Below, piece by piece: positions 11,477 to 23,946 of a DNA stretch of 64,000 nucleotides. The stretch covers positions 24,511,886 through 24,575,885 of the forward strand of contig CM053800.1 in the NCBI GenBank assembly GCA_028671895.1, in the 5' to 3' direction. The DNA is from Oenanthe sinensis (taxonomy: Eukaryota; Streptophyta; Magnoliopsida; Apiales; Apiaceae). Positions within the stretch are counted from its first letter, which is position 1, and the number at the start of each line of letters is the position of its first letter. The translations under genes and the position numbers were made by a program. The notes under the pieces are model-generated. The model was given only the letters and a program-made list of their open reading frames with translations, did no database searches and was not told the DNA's origin.

Positions 11477-13108
11477 ATGAAAGATCTCCAGAAACAGATG
11501 CAGATTGTTCAGTCTGAAATAAACAAAGGGAAAGAACAAGCAGAAATCAAGTCTGCCTCTGTAACTGAACAGCTGTCAATCATAAGAAGGGATGTTGATA
11601 ATGTAAAGAAAAATGTTTTAATTAAAACTCAAAACATCCAGAATGTTCAGGCGTTGATTGCTGATGACATGAAAGAGATTTCCAATCTAAATGAAAGAAT
11701 TGATGATGTGGAAAGAAATTTAACCGAAAGAATTCGTATAAATGAAGACATCTCATCAGCAAGATTCAGCAAGTTAGATGAAGGAATGGAACATCTCAAT
11801 GAAGGTATGAAGCAGGTCTACTTGGCAATTGCAAATCTCAGTAAATCATTGGATGCTTCAAAACCTGTAGAGGATCCCTCAACTAAGGGGGAGAAAGGAA
11901 AGTCTGTAGCTGAAGAAGAAGGGGCTACTAGAAAAGGAAAAGAAAAACTGTACTCTGAAGAAGATCAATTTCAGACATATATTCCAGAGGAACAGTATTA
12001 TCAACAAGAAGAACTCATAGATGAGGCAAGTATTGAAAATCAAGGTTTCAATCCTGACTACTGTAGAGCTGAAGATGAAGCTGTCTTTGAAGATGATTTT
12101 CTATTTCCAAAAGAAAAGGAACATGATCCTGCCTATGAAGAGGCAATAAGAAAGCTAAAAGAAGGCATCAAGGCAAGCCATGCCAAAACTTTAAACTTAA
12201 AAGCTCTAGTCAAGGAAAGAACCCAAGCTGAAAGAGAGGCAAGCTTAGAAAAACAAAAGCTTTGGGCCTTAGCAGTAAAGAAGAAGAAGCAAGATATAGA
12301 GATGAAGATAGGGTTCAGATGGGATGCAGCAAGGGAAGTTCTAGACAAAATTCAACAAGGTCCCTTTAAAGACAGACAAATGCTTTCAGTTATCAAGGGT
12401 CTTGAAGATTCAAATAAAAATCTGGATAACTTCATGAAGGCATTGAAGGAAGAAGTTGACTATATCACTGTCTTAGTGGATCACATTCTTGAAGACTGGC
12501 AAATACTGGTCTACACTCACAGGAATGGAACAATCAGAGTATCTCTAGAATTCTTCCGAAAGAGATCATTATCAGTAATCTGGGTTCTGCTAAACAAAGT
12601 TAAGAGAAGCTCAGAAGAAAATGAACTTCTCAGGGACAGACTCAGATACATAGCAACAGCAGCTAGTCCTCAGATTTTATATGATCCTCATGAAGTGAGG
12701 TTTTTCTCAAACAAGTTGTATCAAATCATGAAGCTAGACGAAGAGTCATTGAAAGGCTATACAGTGAGGTATATGATTCAAGTTGAAAGGATGTTAAGAT
12801 CAAAAGGTTTCAGATCTCAAGCCAAGTTAGATGCTGCACAGAAAATCAGGAACTACTGTTTATCCAGGAACATCAAATCATACATCAGGCAAATGCCAAA
12901 GATAGATTCCTCACAGCCATATGATGTACAAAAAGAAACAGTAGATCCTATTGAAGAAGAAGTCATGTTTCAGCTAGCAAAGGCTGAACAAAGAAGATTA
13001 TATGGAGAGTCAACCGCAACTCCAACTGAAACTGAAGAGGTACCCAGAACACCTGTGCACAAGAGTTCTAATCTAGAAGAAGGTGAATTGGATACCACTG
13101 AAGACTGA
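11477..13108 (+). CDS. Copia B ORF3, C-terminal segment (coiled coil and conserved domain)
   Basis: The frame opens into a coiled coil (MKDLQKQMQIVQSEINKGKE) and another helical stretch, then a Lys/Glu-rich linker with KGEKGKS, whose codons contain a copy of the polypurine word AGGGGGAG at 11886-11893. A C-terminal domain follows with WDAAREVL and, later, MLRSKGFRS. It parallels WDDARKIL and MMGKGFTS in Copia D. The open frame extends upstream of the first ATG at 11477 through the CA repeat, which suggests that this segment and 9567-11474 are halves of one ORF separated by a length change in the microsatellite (about 11443-11458). The function is unknown. After its stop, 13109-13328 is non-coding. 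Confidence 0.7.
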   Translation: MKDLQKQMQIVQSEINKGKEQAEIKSASVTEQLSIIRRDVDNVKKNVLIKTQNIQNVQALIADDMKEISNLNERIDDVERNLTERIRINEDISSARFSKLDEGMEHLNEGMKQVYLAIANLSKSLDASKPVEDPSTKGEKGKSVAEEEGATRKGKEKLYSEEDQFQTYIPEEQYYQQEELIDEASIENQGFNPDYCRAEDEAVFEDDFLFPKEKEHDPAYEEAIRKLKEGIKASHAKTLNLKALVKERTQAEREASLEKQKLWALAVKKKKQDIEMKIGFRWDAAREVLDKIQQGPFKDRQMLSVIKGLEDSNKNLDNFMKALKEEVDYITVLVDHILEDWQILVYTHRNGTIRVSLEFFRKRSLSVIWVLLNKVKRSSEENELLRDRLRYIATAASPQILYDPHEVRFFSNKLYQIMKLDEESLKGYTVRYMIQVERMLRSKGFRSQAKLDAAQKIRNYCLSRNIKSYIRQMPKIDSSQPYDVQKETVDPIEEEVMFQLAKAEQRRLYGESTATPTETEEVPRTPVHKSSNLEEGELDTTED

Positions 13109-13328
13109 AGTCTTAGACAGGTCAAGATAGAAACTATGTTATATTTGTTCAATACTAGAGGAGCAACTATCTTGTACTTATCTTTTATGTATGAATTTGG
13201 AAAATTGTTAAATATAAAACCAGAACTTTTATTTATTGTTTACAAGCGCTTACATGTCGTACTTACTTTTTTAGTTGTTAGTTGAGTTATCCTCTAGGAA
13301 TTTGTGTGTTAAATGTTTAACAACAAAT

Positions 13329-13338
13329 AGGGGGAGAT
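13329..13338 (+). other. Copia B polypurine tract
   Basis: AGGGGGAGAT directly precedes the TG of the 3' LTR. It is the plus-strand primer site. The identical ten bases stand before the 3' LTRs of Copia D (36546-36555) and Copia A (51842-51851), although the LTRs themselves differ. Confidence 0.93.
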
Positions 13339-14524
13339 TGAAAAGCACATGACTAAGGCCTATTTGTAATAATTAGATGACAACTCAACTCTATCTAGAA
13401 ATAGTGGTAAATAATAAATATCAAATAGGAATCAAGACGAAGACAGTCAACTAGTCTCAGAAAATCAACAGAATCAGAAGCACTCGGTTGATCCTACTAC
13501 TCAACACTGAAGAAGTTCATTAATATGTTCAAGCGTCAGTGGATAATAATCAAGTAGTAATTTCAAAAGAATTCAGAAGATTTAGAAGATTTTAAGTGAT
13601 TACTACACGAAGATTCCAGAAGAAAAAGAAGACAGGAAAGCTAAGCAAAGACACAAGGCCACTAGTTTAAAGTTAAAGGAAATGAAGAATATTTATTAGA
13701 GTATGACACAAATGAACCAAACAGTACATTTGTGTGTCAACTTTAATTAATAAATATTTAACATTGAGCTGAAAGTGGTTCCATGATAGAAGACGGAGAA
13801 TGACAAAAGACTGCAACAGACTACAGAGTTAAACAAGTCCTAATAGTATTTTAATTCTCAAATTAAAATTAAGTTAATTATTTAATTTATTTAATTAAAT
13901 TAATTCAAGTCTGAATTAAATTAATTCATAAATTATTTAATTAAATTAAAGAAGAATTAATTTACTAAAAAGATTTGATTCAAAAATGACTTATAAATCA
14001 AGTCATACCGAGCAAAAGAATGCAAGTCATGCTGAGTTAATTGGTTAAGTCATACCGAATTAATTGTTTATCAAATGACTTATAAATTAAGTCATACCGA
14101 GCTCTTGAGTATGATTCATACCGAGCTTCTGTGATATAAGTCATACCGAGTTTTCTTTTGATTTAAAATAAGTCATTATGATTTATTTTAATTAAAGAAA
14201 ATTCAAATATGACTTAAAAATGAGTCATACCGAATTTCTATGAGTCATACCGACCATTATAAGTCATGCCCAGCCTTTTTATGAGTCATACAAGTGTTAA
14301 TTCAATTAGTTAAAAGGTCATAATGGGATAAGTCATACTGGCTTTTCACCTCTATAAATATGAGGTGATTGTCTTCATTTTTCAAGGTCGTTCAAACATT
14401 CAAATTCAGAAATTTGTATGCATTGTAATATTCACAGATTTCTGTGCTTAGTTTGGAATATAATTGTTAAACTCGAACAATTCATGTCAAAATCGTTCTA
14501 AGCTTTTAAACAGTTATATAAACT
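13339..14524 (+). repeat. Copia B 3' LTR, first part
   Basis: This matches 1281 onward with about 1% difference and lacks the 11-bp segment near 1560-1580. It keeps a TATA box at 14353-14360 (TATAAATA). It is cut by Gypsy C after taaact at 14519-14524; the rest lies at 43651-43833. Confidence 0.94.
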
Positions 14525-14525
14525 A

Positions 14526-17500
14526 TGACGCCCTCCCGACCCGGGGTCTAGATCGGGGAGTCACTAACACTCTATATGCATGCACCCTAAATAACAATAA
14601 TAGAAAATACGCATAAATATGACCCCGACTACTAGCCTGGACCTTTCAAGGTAATGGTATGAAACAAGCACACAACTACATTCATTTATATTTACATTTA
14701 CAGTAACCAAAATAATATTACAACTCCTGAAACATCTCAAAATCTACTAATAAAATACAAGACTAAACAAAGTCTTTTCCTTCCAACTCTGCCTTGATCC
14801 TACCTGTTCCCTCTCAGCCAGCCTAGCATAGTTCATGAAAGACATATTCTTCCTGGCAGTCTGCTTAATACGGACCATGATTCTCAAAAGCTGTAGATGT
14901 TAGAAAATAAAAGAATGAGCTACAAAAGCTCAGCAAGTAACCATATAGGTTAAAAACAGTTCTACAGGCTTATATATAATTTAAAAAGTCTTTTCTCAAA
15001 ACCATACTTTAAAAATCATTGCTGGTCCTCATTGTCCCAAAATTGTAATTAAAATTCTAGTCAGGGTATTCATTACTCGCAAAACTTTCTTTTATAAAAC
15101 CACTGGCAGGGTTAAATAATTTCAATAACTGGTGCAAGGTAAATAAGAAACTGGAAAGTAATAATCAATTGCAAGTATAGGAGTAATCTGCAGGGTTAGA
15201 TGGATAACAGGAAGTAATGTATAACAATTGAAACAAGGTCAACTCAAGATATATCTGACAGTTGAAGCTGTATATGACAGGTTATAACAAGGGATTTCAT
15301 TATTCATTACTAATCATTTCAAAGTCCATTTGTAAAAAAAAACTGTCCTTTCATTAGGACTGATTCTTTCAAAACATTTTATAAAACTGTCCTCTCATTA
15401 GGACCTTGCTTTTCAAATCATTTATAAAAACTGTCCTCTCATTAGGACCTTTATTGATTAGAAACAATTCATTTTGATTGGAGTTTTCTCACAACGCCAG
15501 ACAATATGGGTGATCAGCCACGTAAAGTCCCCATAACGGACTAAAGTCCCTCTGGACATAAAGAGTACTCATAAAGGCACTTATTGCCAATGGCCTTGGG
15601 CTATCTCATTATAGCCATTGACTACCTCATTATAGTCTTCACATAAAAAGTGCTGGACCGGAGTCACTCGGCCTCTTACGCCTCCAACCTATAGGAATCC
15701 GCAGAAACCATTTTGATCGGAATTCCTATAATAACCAAAACCTTTCTTTTTAAAGTTACCAAATCATTTGATGAAAAAGACTTCTTGAAAGTCGGATTCC
15801 ATATTTAAATCCATTTTTAAGATCATTAGACAGAGGTAAAGTTTATTCCAGGATAAATCTCAAAACAAGTCTTTGTTGTACTAAAGTAGGCAGAAATCTT
15901 GAACTAGGGACCAAAACCAAGATACAGTAGTAAAGTCAGGTTGCAGGGTCAATTCACAGGTATAACAAGATGTTTTGAAAACAGTTGTACGGCATTTAAT
16001 TGTAACAGTAGTTAGGTAATAGCAACAGGGTAAGTTCAGAATTAAAGTGCAAGTATTCATAGTTAAGAAAATAGTGATAGCATAGGTCACATTTCAAGGT
16101 CACTGGTTTAAGATTTGTAAAACTAGTTTATAAGCTGTCAGTAATAGTTCAGGGATTGAAAATGTTAAAGTGCAATTAAAGACTGGTATAAGGTTGCAGG
16201 GTCATAAAGCAGTTTATAAAACAGTTCACTATACAGTTCATAAAACAGTGCTTAAGTTAAAAGAGATTAGGCAGTAGTTACTTGCCTTAAAAAGAATGCT
16301 ACAGCTGCTGAACAGGTAGATCGCCTACACCAGACACTAACTCTCTACTTTAGCTTTCCCCTTGTCCTTTATCTCAATGTCCTTCGTAGCTACACATAAA
16401 TAATACTATTTCAGTAACTCATATACTCTCGACGTTCTCATTAACGTCTAACTATTCTACCCTTTCGATAATGTAACCCTTTAATACATATGTATAATGT
16501 ACAGTAGGCATACTCTACTATATTATCACTTCTACGCTGGCAAGCAAGTAGCACATAGACAATTATATCATTCACAGCATTCTTGACTGATAGCATTTCC
16601 TAGACAGAAGTGGTGTGCCAATAGTGTCTTACAAAAATCATTTTAGTTTTAGAAAATTTGGCAGCACCTCCCCTGTAATTGGAGCTATCCGTCGGAATAC
16701 AACCGACACAAACAACATCAATGTCAATCGTACGTAATTAGACAATCCTATTTAGTACCAAATCCATGTCAATCAAGCAATATCTATAAACATTAATAAT
16801 ACTATTGCCATTCCAATACACAAGAATTCAAATATAGCATTGTATATACATATATATTCGAAATATGATCTTTTAACTAAAGAATTAATTACAGTTAACT
16901 TATATCTTTCTAATAGCTTTAACAACTGGCCTAATTACATAACATAACTAGCATTTCCACTATTCCATTTCAATTTGCCAAAGAATTGGACATAAGATTC
17001 GAAAATAAACATGTATATAAACAATATATTCACAATCTTTCATATCTCATTCGAATTACTACATACAAATTACACAATAATCAGTTCATTATCTAAGCAT
17101 GGCAATTAGCATCAATTAATTCAAGCTTATGTTGCCATTAATCCAAATTCGAACATAATATATATACATATATTCGAATTTTAACTAATGCTAGAGAAAC
17201 TGCAGCAATCGGCTATAACATTTTAATTTAACACTTGACTAAATTAAATTCATCATATAAAGATGCTCACAACAAGCAACTAGCATGTGCCACCGATCGG
17301 AAAAATCAAATTATAGCCGGAAAATACAAAATTTTGACATGCAACTCTCGATTGGCAATACATCGGACTCACAGCAGCCACAACAATCATTCACGAGCTT
17401 CATTACTACCATATTAATACAAACGAAGCTTATACAAGACCTTGAAATCGAAGTGCTACAATCTAAATCGGAAAATCACCATACAATTCGGAATTAGAGC

Positions 17501-18676
17501 ATGCAACATCTGTAATTACTAAAATTAGTATGTAAATTGCGTAGAGGCTCAAGTAACATCATTGCCATGACCTGCCAGCTCGTAATAGTCATCGCCGGCG
17601 GCCAAAGCTCCGGTGGAGTTCCGTTCATCGGATTCTCAACACCTAGCTTTGATTTCCTTGTTATCCATCATAGTTAACATCACAACACAGCTTCAGAATT
17701 ACAGATAACTGACTAACAGGGCTTGCATGTCACTCTACAGCATAGATATACACACGGCACACATAATACATACGGCATATACATACATGCAAAGCAAGAC
17801 ACATGGATTGTATAGCATCTACAACTCGATTACTAACATATATCGAAGAAAGCACAAGCAAATTACTTATAAATCAAATGGAACAAGAAAATCGCACAAA
17901 GAAGAGAGAAAAACTGGACCTAAAGACAAAGATGCAGAACCAAGAAAATGAAAGTGGGCGGTGGCTGATGTTATAAAGCTAGGGGCAAGGAAGTAATTTC
18001 ACATTGCTGCTTTTCTAATTTAAAACAATTTAAAATCGAATTTTGAGAGAAACAGGGTACAAAATAAGTTTTATATTTTTCAAATAAAGAATATAAATTT
18101 AGAAGCTCATCCATATTTTTAAAATATTTTTCTGATGAATCAATAATTAACTAAAAATCGGGGAAGTTTAGGCACTTTAAATGGAAATAAAAGTAGAAAA
18201 TCTTTGAAAATATTTTGGGGCTCAAATAAAATGAACTTTTATTTTTCAAAAGTCTCAAAATATATAAGGATCATTTTGGAAAAGATTTCATGATTTTTGG
18301 ACATTCCAATAATTAAATATGGAATTTAGAAGAGAAATATTTCTAGGATAAAACAAGAATAAAAGATTTATATAAAATCACTGGGACTAGAATTAAATAC
18401 ATCACTATTTTTAGAAAGTCTCTAAAATCACATAGAAGCTACATATAAAATTTCATAATTATTGGACACACCAATAATTTTATAAAAATCAAACAGTTAC
18501 TCAATTAAGCATAGAAAATCAATTAATCACTTAATTAAAACACTTAAGCATAATGCGGTCAAACAGGCAGTCAACTAGACATATAAAAAGATCATATATC
18601 ATATCTTAACACATTAAAACATATAAATCATATACCTCATTTTATTCAAATAGATTTAATTATCTCGATCGTTACA
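14526..18676 (-). repeat. Gypsy C 3' LTR (left copy)
   Basis: This LTR is 4151 bp, read on the - strand from TGTAACGATCG (18676) to GGGCGTCA (14526). It is the same length as the right copy at 39500-43650 and about 99% identical. Short ORFs inside it occur in both copies and look like chance. A 5-20 bp theme, CTGTCCTCTCATTAGGAC with variants, is repeated three times at about 15345-15450 and may form hairpins. No other gene is visible. Confidence 0.94.
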
Positions 18677-18690
18677 TTCTCCCCCCCTTA
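18677..18690 (-). other. Gypsy C polypurine tract
   Basis: On the - strand the sequence AAGGGGGGGAGAA lies directly before the LTR start TGTAACG. This marks the 3' end of the internal region and fixes the element's orientation. Confidence 0.9.
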
Positions 18691-18715
18691 AAAAGATTAT
18701 GTCCTCAGAATCAGC

Positions 18716-21700
18716 CTAAGCAAACAAATAGGGATACTTTTCGAGCATTTCACTCTCAAGTTCCCAGGTGGATTCCTCAACCCGAGGATTTCTCCACAAA
18801 ACCTTTACAAGCCTAACGGACTTATTCCTTAAAACCTTATCCTTACGATCCTGAATCTCTACAGGCTGTTCTACGTAGGACAAATCGGGTTGAATCTCTA
18901 GGGGTTCATATTCTATTACATGACTCATGTCAGGATTATACTTTCTAAGCATAGATACGTGAAAAACATTGTGAATGTGCTGCATCTGCGGTGGTAGAGC
19001 CAATTCATATGCAACTTTCCCAACTTGCTTCAAGACTTCAAAAGGTCCTATATATCTTGGATTAAGCTTTCATTTCTTGCCAAATCTACTAAGACCTTTC
19101 CACGGAGAAATCTTTAATAACACTTGGTCACCTTCTTCAAAATTCATATCCTTCCTTGACTGGTCAGCATACTTCTTTTGCCTATCTTGAGCAGCTAGCA
19201 ATCTCTTCTGAATCAACTCAATCTTTTCTTTAGTTTGTTAAACTAACTCTGGACCCAAAATCTTACGCTCACCAACTTCATTCCAACACACTGGTGATCT
19301 GCACTTTCTTCCATATAAAGCTTCATACGGGGGCATTCCAATACTGGCGTGATAGCTGTTGTTATATGAAAACTCCACTAACGGTAGATGCTCGTCCCAA
19401 CTTCCTTCAAAATCCAAGGCACAAACTCTCAACATGTCTTCAATGGTTTGGATTGTCCTTTCACTCTGGCCATCTGTTTGAGGATGATATGCAGTACTCA
19501 TATTCAGCTTTGTTCCCAAACACTCTTGAAACTTCTTCCAAAATCTTGAATTAAATCTCGGGTCTTTGTCAGACACTATTGATACAGGAACACCATGTCG
19601 CATAACAATCTCTTTCAGGTACAAATGAACCAACCTGTCCAGTGAAAATCTTTCGTTGATAGGTAGAAAGTGCGCTGACTTGGTTAATCTGTCTATTATT
19701 ACCCAAATAGCATCATGATTAGCTTTAGTCCTTGGCAGACCTACTAAAAAATCCATAGCAAGATTCTCCCATTTCCATTCTGGAATCTCTAGTGGTTGCA
19801 ACAATCCACTGGGCCTCTGATGTTCAGCTTTGACTCTCTGGCACGTATAACATTTACTGATCCATTCTGCCACATCTCTTTTCATGTTGGGCCACCAAAA
19901 ATTTTCTTTCAAGTCTTTATACATCTTTGTGCTTCCTGGATGAATAGAGTATCTTGAGCTATGTGCATTATGAAAAATTTCATTCTTGAGCTCTTGAACA
20001 TTAAGGATCCAAATTCGTGAGGAAAACCTAAAGATTCCTTTATCGTCCTTCTGACTTCTTAACTCTTCTCCAGTCAACTTGGCTCTGTCTTGACTCATCA
20101 TCTGTTCTTGACATCTCTTAATCTTTTCTAACAATTCTGGCTGAAAAGTCATTGTATACACCATCTCTTCCACTGAATCAGAACCACATACCTCTATTTC
20201 CAATTTCTCAAACTCTTTGATCAATTCTTCAGACGAAATCATTATATTCAATCTTTCCTTTCTACTTAAAGCATCTGCTACAACATTCGCCTTGCCTGGA
20301 TGATAGTTGATCGTGCAGTCGTAGTCTTTGATCAATTCCAACCATCTTCTCTGTCTCATGTTCAACTCTTTCTGAGTAAAGATATACTTCAAACTTTTGT
20401 GGTCAGTGTAGATCTCACACTTTTCTCCATACAAGTAGTGCCTCCAAATCTTCAATGCAAACACAATAGCAGCTAATTCCAGATCATGTGTAGGATATTT
20501 CAATTCATGAGGTCTTAACTGCCTGGAAGCATATGCAATTACGTTTCCATGTTGCATCAGAACACATCCCAAGCCTTTATGAGAAGCGTCACTGTAGATA
20601 ACAAAATTTCCTTGATCGTCAGGTAATACCAATACTGGTGCAGATACTAGTCTCCGCTTTAGCTCTTCAAAACTTTCTTCACACTTTTCATTCCATACAA
20701 ACTTTTCATTCTTCCTAGTCAACTTGGTCATAGGGGTAGCTATCTTTGAAAAATCTTGAACAAATCTTCGATAGTATCCTTCTAATCCCAGAAAACTTCT
20801 GACTTCTGTTGGAGTCCTTGGTCTTTCCCATTTCATCACTGCTTCTATCTTTGTCGGATCAACTTTGATACCTTCTCTGCTGACAACATGACCTAAGAAT
20901 TGTACTTCCTTCAACCAAAATTCACATTTTGAAAACTTCGCATACAATTTCTCCTTTCTTAAAGTCTCTAAAGCAATTCTCAAGTGATTTGCATGCTCTT
21001 CTTCTGACTTTGAATATATCAGGATGTCGTCGATGAAAAAAATCACAAACTTGTCTAAATACTTCTTAAAGACTCTGTTCATCAGATCCATAAATGCTGC
21101 TGGGGCATTTGTCAATCCAAAAGCCATAACTAAAAATTCATAGTGTCCGTACCTTGTTCTGAATGCTGTTTTAGATACATCTTCAGGTTTGATCTTGAGT
21201 TGATGGTATCCGGACCTTAAGTCAGTTTTTGAGAAACATTCGGCTCCTTTCAGCTGGTCAAAAAGATCATCGATCCTCGGCAACGGGTACTTGTTCTTGA
21301 TGGTTAGCTTGTTTAACTCTCGGTAATCTATGCACAATCTCATGCTTCCATCTTTCTTCTTAACAAACAAAACTGGTGCTCCCTAGGGGGACACACTAGG
21401 CCTTATAATTCCTTTATCCAAGAGATCTTGTATTTGACTCGCCAACTCTTTCATCTCAACTGGCGCCATCCTATATGGGGCTTTGGAAACTGGCTCAGTG
21501 CCGGGAGCTAAATCAATAGAGAATTCTATTTCCCTATCGGGAGGTAAACCTGGCAATTCATCTGGAAACACGTCGGGAAATTCATTGACTATAGAACATC
21601 TTCTAATTGAACTGACTTCTTTTCAGTATCTACAACATAGGCTAGGTAAGCCTCACATCCTTGGCGCAGGAATCTCTTTGTCTGAACGATATTCAAAAAC

Positions 21701-22398
21701 TTCTTGACTTGTCGGGTACCTCGAAATTCCACTTCTTCTCCTTCTAGGGTTTTCACCTTTAACTTCTTATTCCTACAATCTATCTGAGCCTTATATTCTG
21801 ACAACCAATCCATCCCTAGAATTACATCAAATTCACCTAACTTAAAAGGTATCAAGTTAGCGAGAAAATGACAACTGCCTATTTCAATGTCACACCTAGG
21901 ACAAACTTGGCTTACTGGAATCTTTGCCTGGTTAGCTACTTCTATAACTAAGGCTTGCTCCAAAGGTCGAACTTCACATTGCAATTTACCAAGAAAATCT
22001 AGAGATATAAAAGACTTAGTAGCTCCAGAATCAATCAATACACTAGCTTGGACTGAATTAACAGGAAGTGTACCTGATATCACATCCACATCCTGGATAG
22101 CCTCTTTCTGAGTCATGTTGAAGGTTCTTGCTCTAGATTGATGTGCTGAAGATTGTGACGGAGTTCCAGCTATCCTGGGAACATTAGTAGGCTGTGTAGG
22201 TTCCTTGCATTCCCTTGCCATGTGGCCCAGCTTGCCACACTTGTAGCATTTAATCCCAGACTTTTGATTTAGATTCTGACTCTGATTGTTGCACTCTGCT
22301 GCATAATGTCCCTTCCTGTTGCATTTAAAGCAGGTAACATTGGGCTTATTACAAACTCCAGAGTGCTTCCTTCCACAAATCTTGCACTCAGGGACAAA
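18716..22398 (-). pseudogene. pol: Gypsy C pol (protease, RT, RNase H, integrase, chromodomain)
   Basis: Reading leftward, three Cys/His zinc motifs (for example CFKCNRKGHYAAEC) are followed by a protease with VLIDSGATKSF and then reverse transcriptase (LCIDYRELNKLT, FFIDDILIYSK). RNase H follows (YSDASHKGLG, ADALSRK), then integrase with an HHCC site (HPGST...CYTCQRVKA), a catalytic core (SDKDPRF, HPQTDGQSER), an IGPF block and a C-terminal chromodomain ending EESTWELESEMLEKYPYLF. Breaks are TGA at 19070-19072, TAA at 19238-19240, TAG at 21383-21385 (at a conserved Trp position) and a one-base frameshift near 21590. The 710-codon stretch 19238-21370 is unbroken. The chromodomain suggests integration aimed at modified chromatin. 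Confidence 0.93.
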
Positions 22399-22650
22399 CT
22401 ATCTGATGGCCTTTGGCTGGTTGAAACCTTGAGCTTTATTGTTCTGTCTCCCTCTTCCATCATTACCATTCTTGATCTGCTGGAAATCACTTCTCTGACC
22501 TTCTGGCCTTCTATGAAACTTGTTTCTGAAACTACCATGTCCCTGACTGTCTTCCCTAGCTCCAAACTTTCTCTTTTTGTTATCCTTCTCCTTCTGGGAC
22601 ATGTCACTTTCACCTTCCACGATCATTGCTTTATGAACTATTGCAGTAAA
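22399..22650 (-). pseudogene. gag: Gypsy C gag, 3' part after the Copia D insertion
   Basis: This continues the gag frame from 37834 in phase once Copia D and one target copy are set aside. It encodes the end of the retrotransposon gag domain (AIVHKAMIVEGE) and a Lys/Arg/Gln-rich RNA-binding stretch. It ends at an in-frame TAG at 22399-22401, beyond which the zinc knuckles and pol continue in the same frame. In chromoviruses gag and pol normally share one long frame, so this stop is likely a lesion. Confidence 0.88.
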
Positions 22651-22655
22651 GCTTT
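22651..22655. repeat. Target-site duplication of Copia D, left copy
   Basis: gcttt precedes the left LTR of Copia D and recurs exactly at 37834-37838 after the right LTR. The gag frame of Gypsy C is continuous across it, confirming a simple insertion. Confidence 0.95.
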
Positions 22656-23931
22656 TGAAAGGCAGAGTGTTTAAACTTGTAACACTATAATTTATGTAAC
22701 TCAACTAAAGAAAAGATACTTAACCCGAAGACAATCAAGAACGAGAAGTCACAAAGAAATCAATACAAATGAAGACAAAGTAATTGATACAATTCAACAT
22801 GTTAAATATGATCAAACAAAGAAGAAATCATTGGAAGAAGTTCAAGTCAAAGTTGTTCATGCCCCAGTGATTTGTAACTCAAAGAATCAAGATCATAACT
22901 ATCAGTATCAATAAGACTAATTGATTTCAAGTGAAAAAGAAGGAAAGCAATTGTTGGAAAGCCACATTTCTAATTGAACATGGTAATCTATTCAGAAGCA
23001 AGAAACCTATCAAGACTAGTCACTTATGAACCAGACCAGTGCATCAAGTGTCAGGACATTGGTAGCAAGTTCATGTCAGTAGTAGAGATCCAAGTTCAAG
23101 AGCTTGTTGAAGAAAATAGAAGACATGAAGAAATCACAAGTTCAAGATGTTGCATTGAAGTTTCAAGTTGAAGCCCAGAATTTCTCTAAGTACTTACAAG
23201 GGAACCTATGTAGAAATTCCTATCTAGAAATTCTGGATAAATTTCTACTTAGAGCCAAGTAGAAATTCTCGAGTTGGAAATATTCTCTAAGTACTCAACT
23301 CAGGAAGCTATCTCGAATTTCCTATGTCGAAATTCCTAAGTCGAATTTCCTATGTAGAAATTCTGGAGGTGAAAATATTTTCTAAGTACTCAGGAAGAAG
23401 GCAATCTCGAATTTTCTATGTAGAAATTCCTAAGTAGAAATTCCTATGTAGAAATTCTACTTAGAATTCGAGATAGAGCCAAGTAGAATTTCCTATGTAG
23501 AAATTCTACATAGAGGACAGTTTCAACATGACACATGGCATCATCCTGGTGGCAGATTTCCAAGCTTTCAAGACAAGATAAGATTCACGTGGACAACATT
23601 GGACCACTCATATCTTATCTTTTGAAGACTACAAGTCATAGATTACAAAGTAGTATAAATAGAAGTACTTGTGTAACTTATAGAGGAGAGCAATATTCAA
23701 GAGAAACACTTGTAATAAAGAGAGAGTATATTCACAGAGCTTAGTATCATTTACTACCCTCTTTACTTCTGTTGTACTATTGTAATGAATGTTGTAGCAA
23801 CCCTTTCAAGTTATATATAAGACATATATTCCTTGAATCATTGTGTTCATTTATTACATAGTATTTATTGCTTCATTAATTCGAAAAGTTGTATTCACCC
23901 CCCCCCCTCTACAACACATTTGGACCTAACA
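22656..23931 (+). repeat. Copia D 5' LTR
   Basis: This LTR is 1276 bp, from TGAAAGGCAG to CCTAACA. The TATA box TATAAAT is at 23654-23660. Upstream, at about 23190-23515, lie many copies of TTCTACATAG, TTCGACTTAG and TTCGAGATAG-like words on both strands. The C-tract near the end (10 C) is followed by TCTACAACAC. Differences from the 3' LTR lie near 23402 (a/t), near 23451 (c/t) and in the C-run. Confidence 0.96.
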
Positions 23932-23932
23932 A

Positions 23933-23946
23933 TTGGTATCAGAGCC
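23933..23946 (+). other. Copia D primer binding site (initiator tRNA-Met type)
   Basis: TTGGTATCAGAGCC stands one base after the LTR end. It fits the initiator tRNA-Met primer used by Sireviruses and is the longest match of the three copia elements. Confidence 0.94.

Noticed and set aside
15881..17951. Small ORFs in the Gypsy C LTR (also at 40855-42925)
   Set aside because: They occur in both LTR copies without coding features; conservation between copies is explained by LTR origin.
22974..23744. Small ORFs in the Copia D LTRs (also at 36874-37644)
   Set aside because: They are the same in both LTRs because the LTRs are almost identical, are short, and lie in regulatory sequence.
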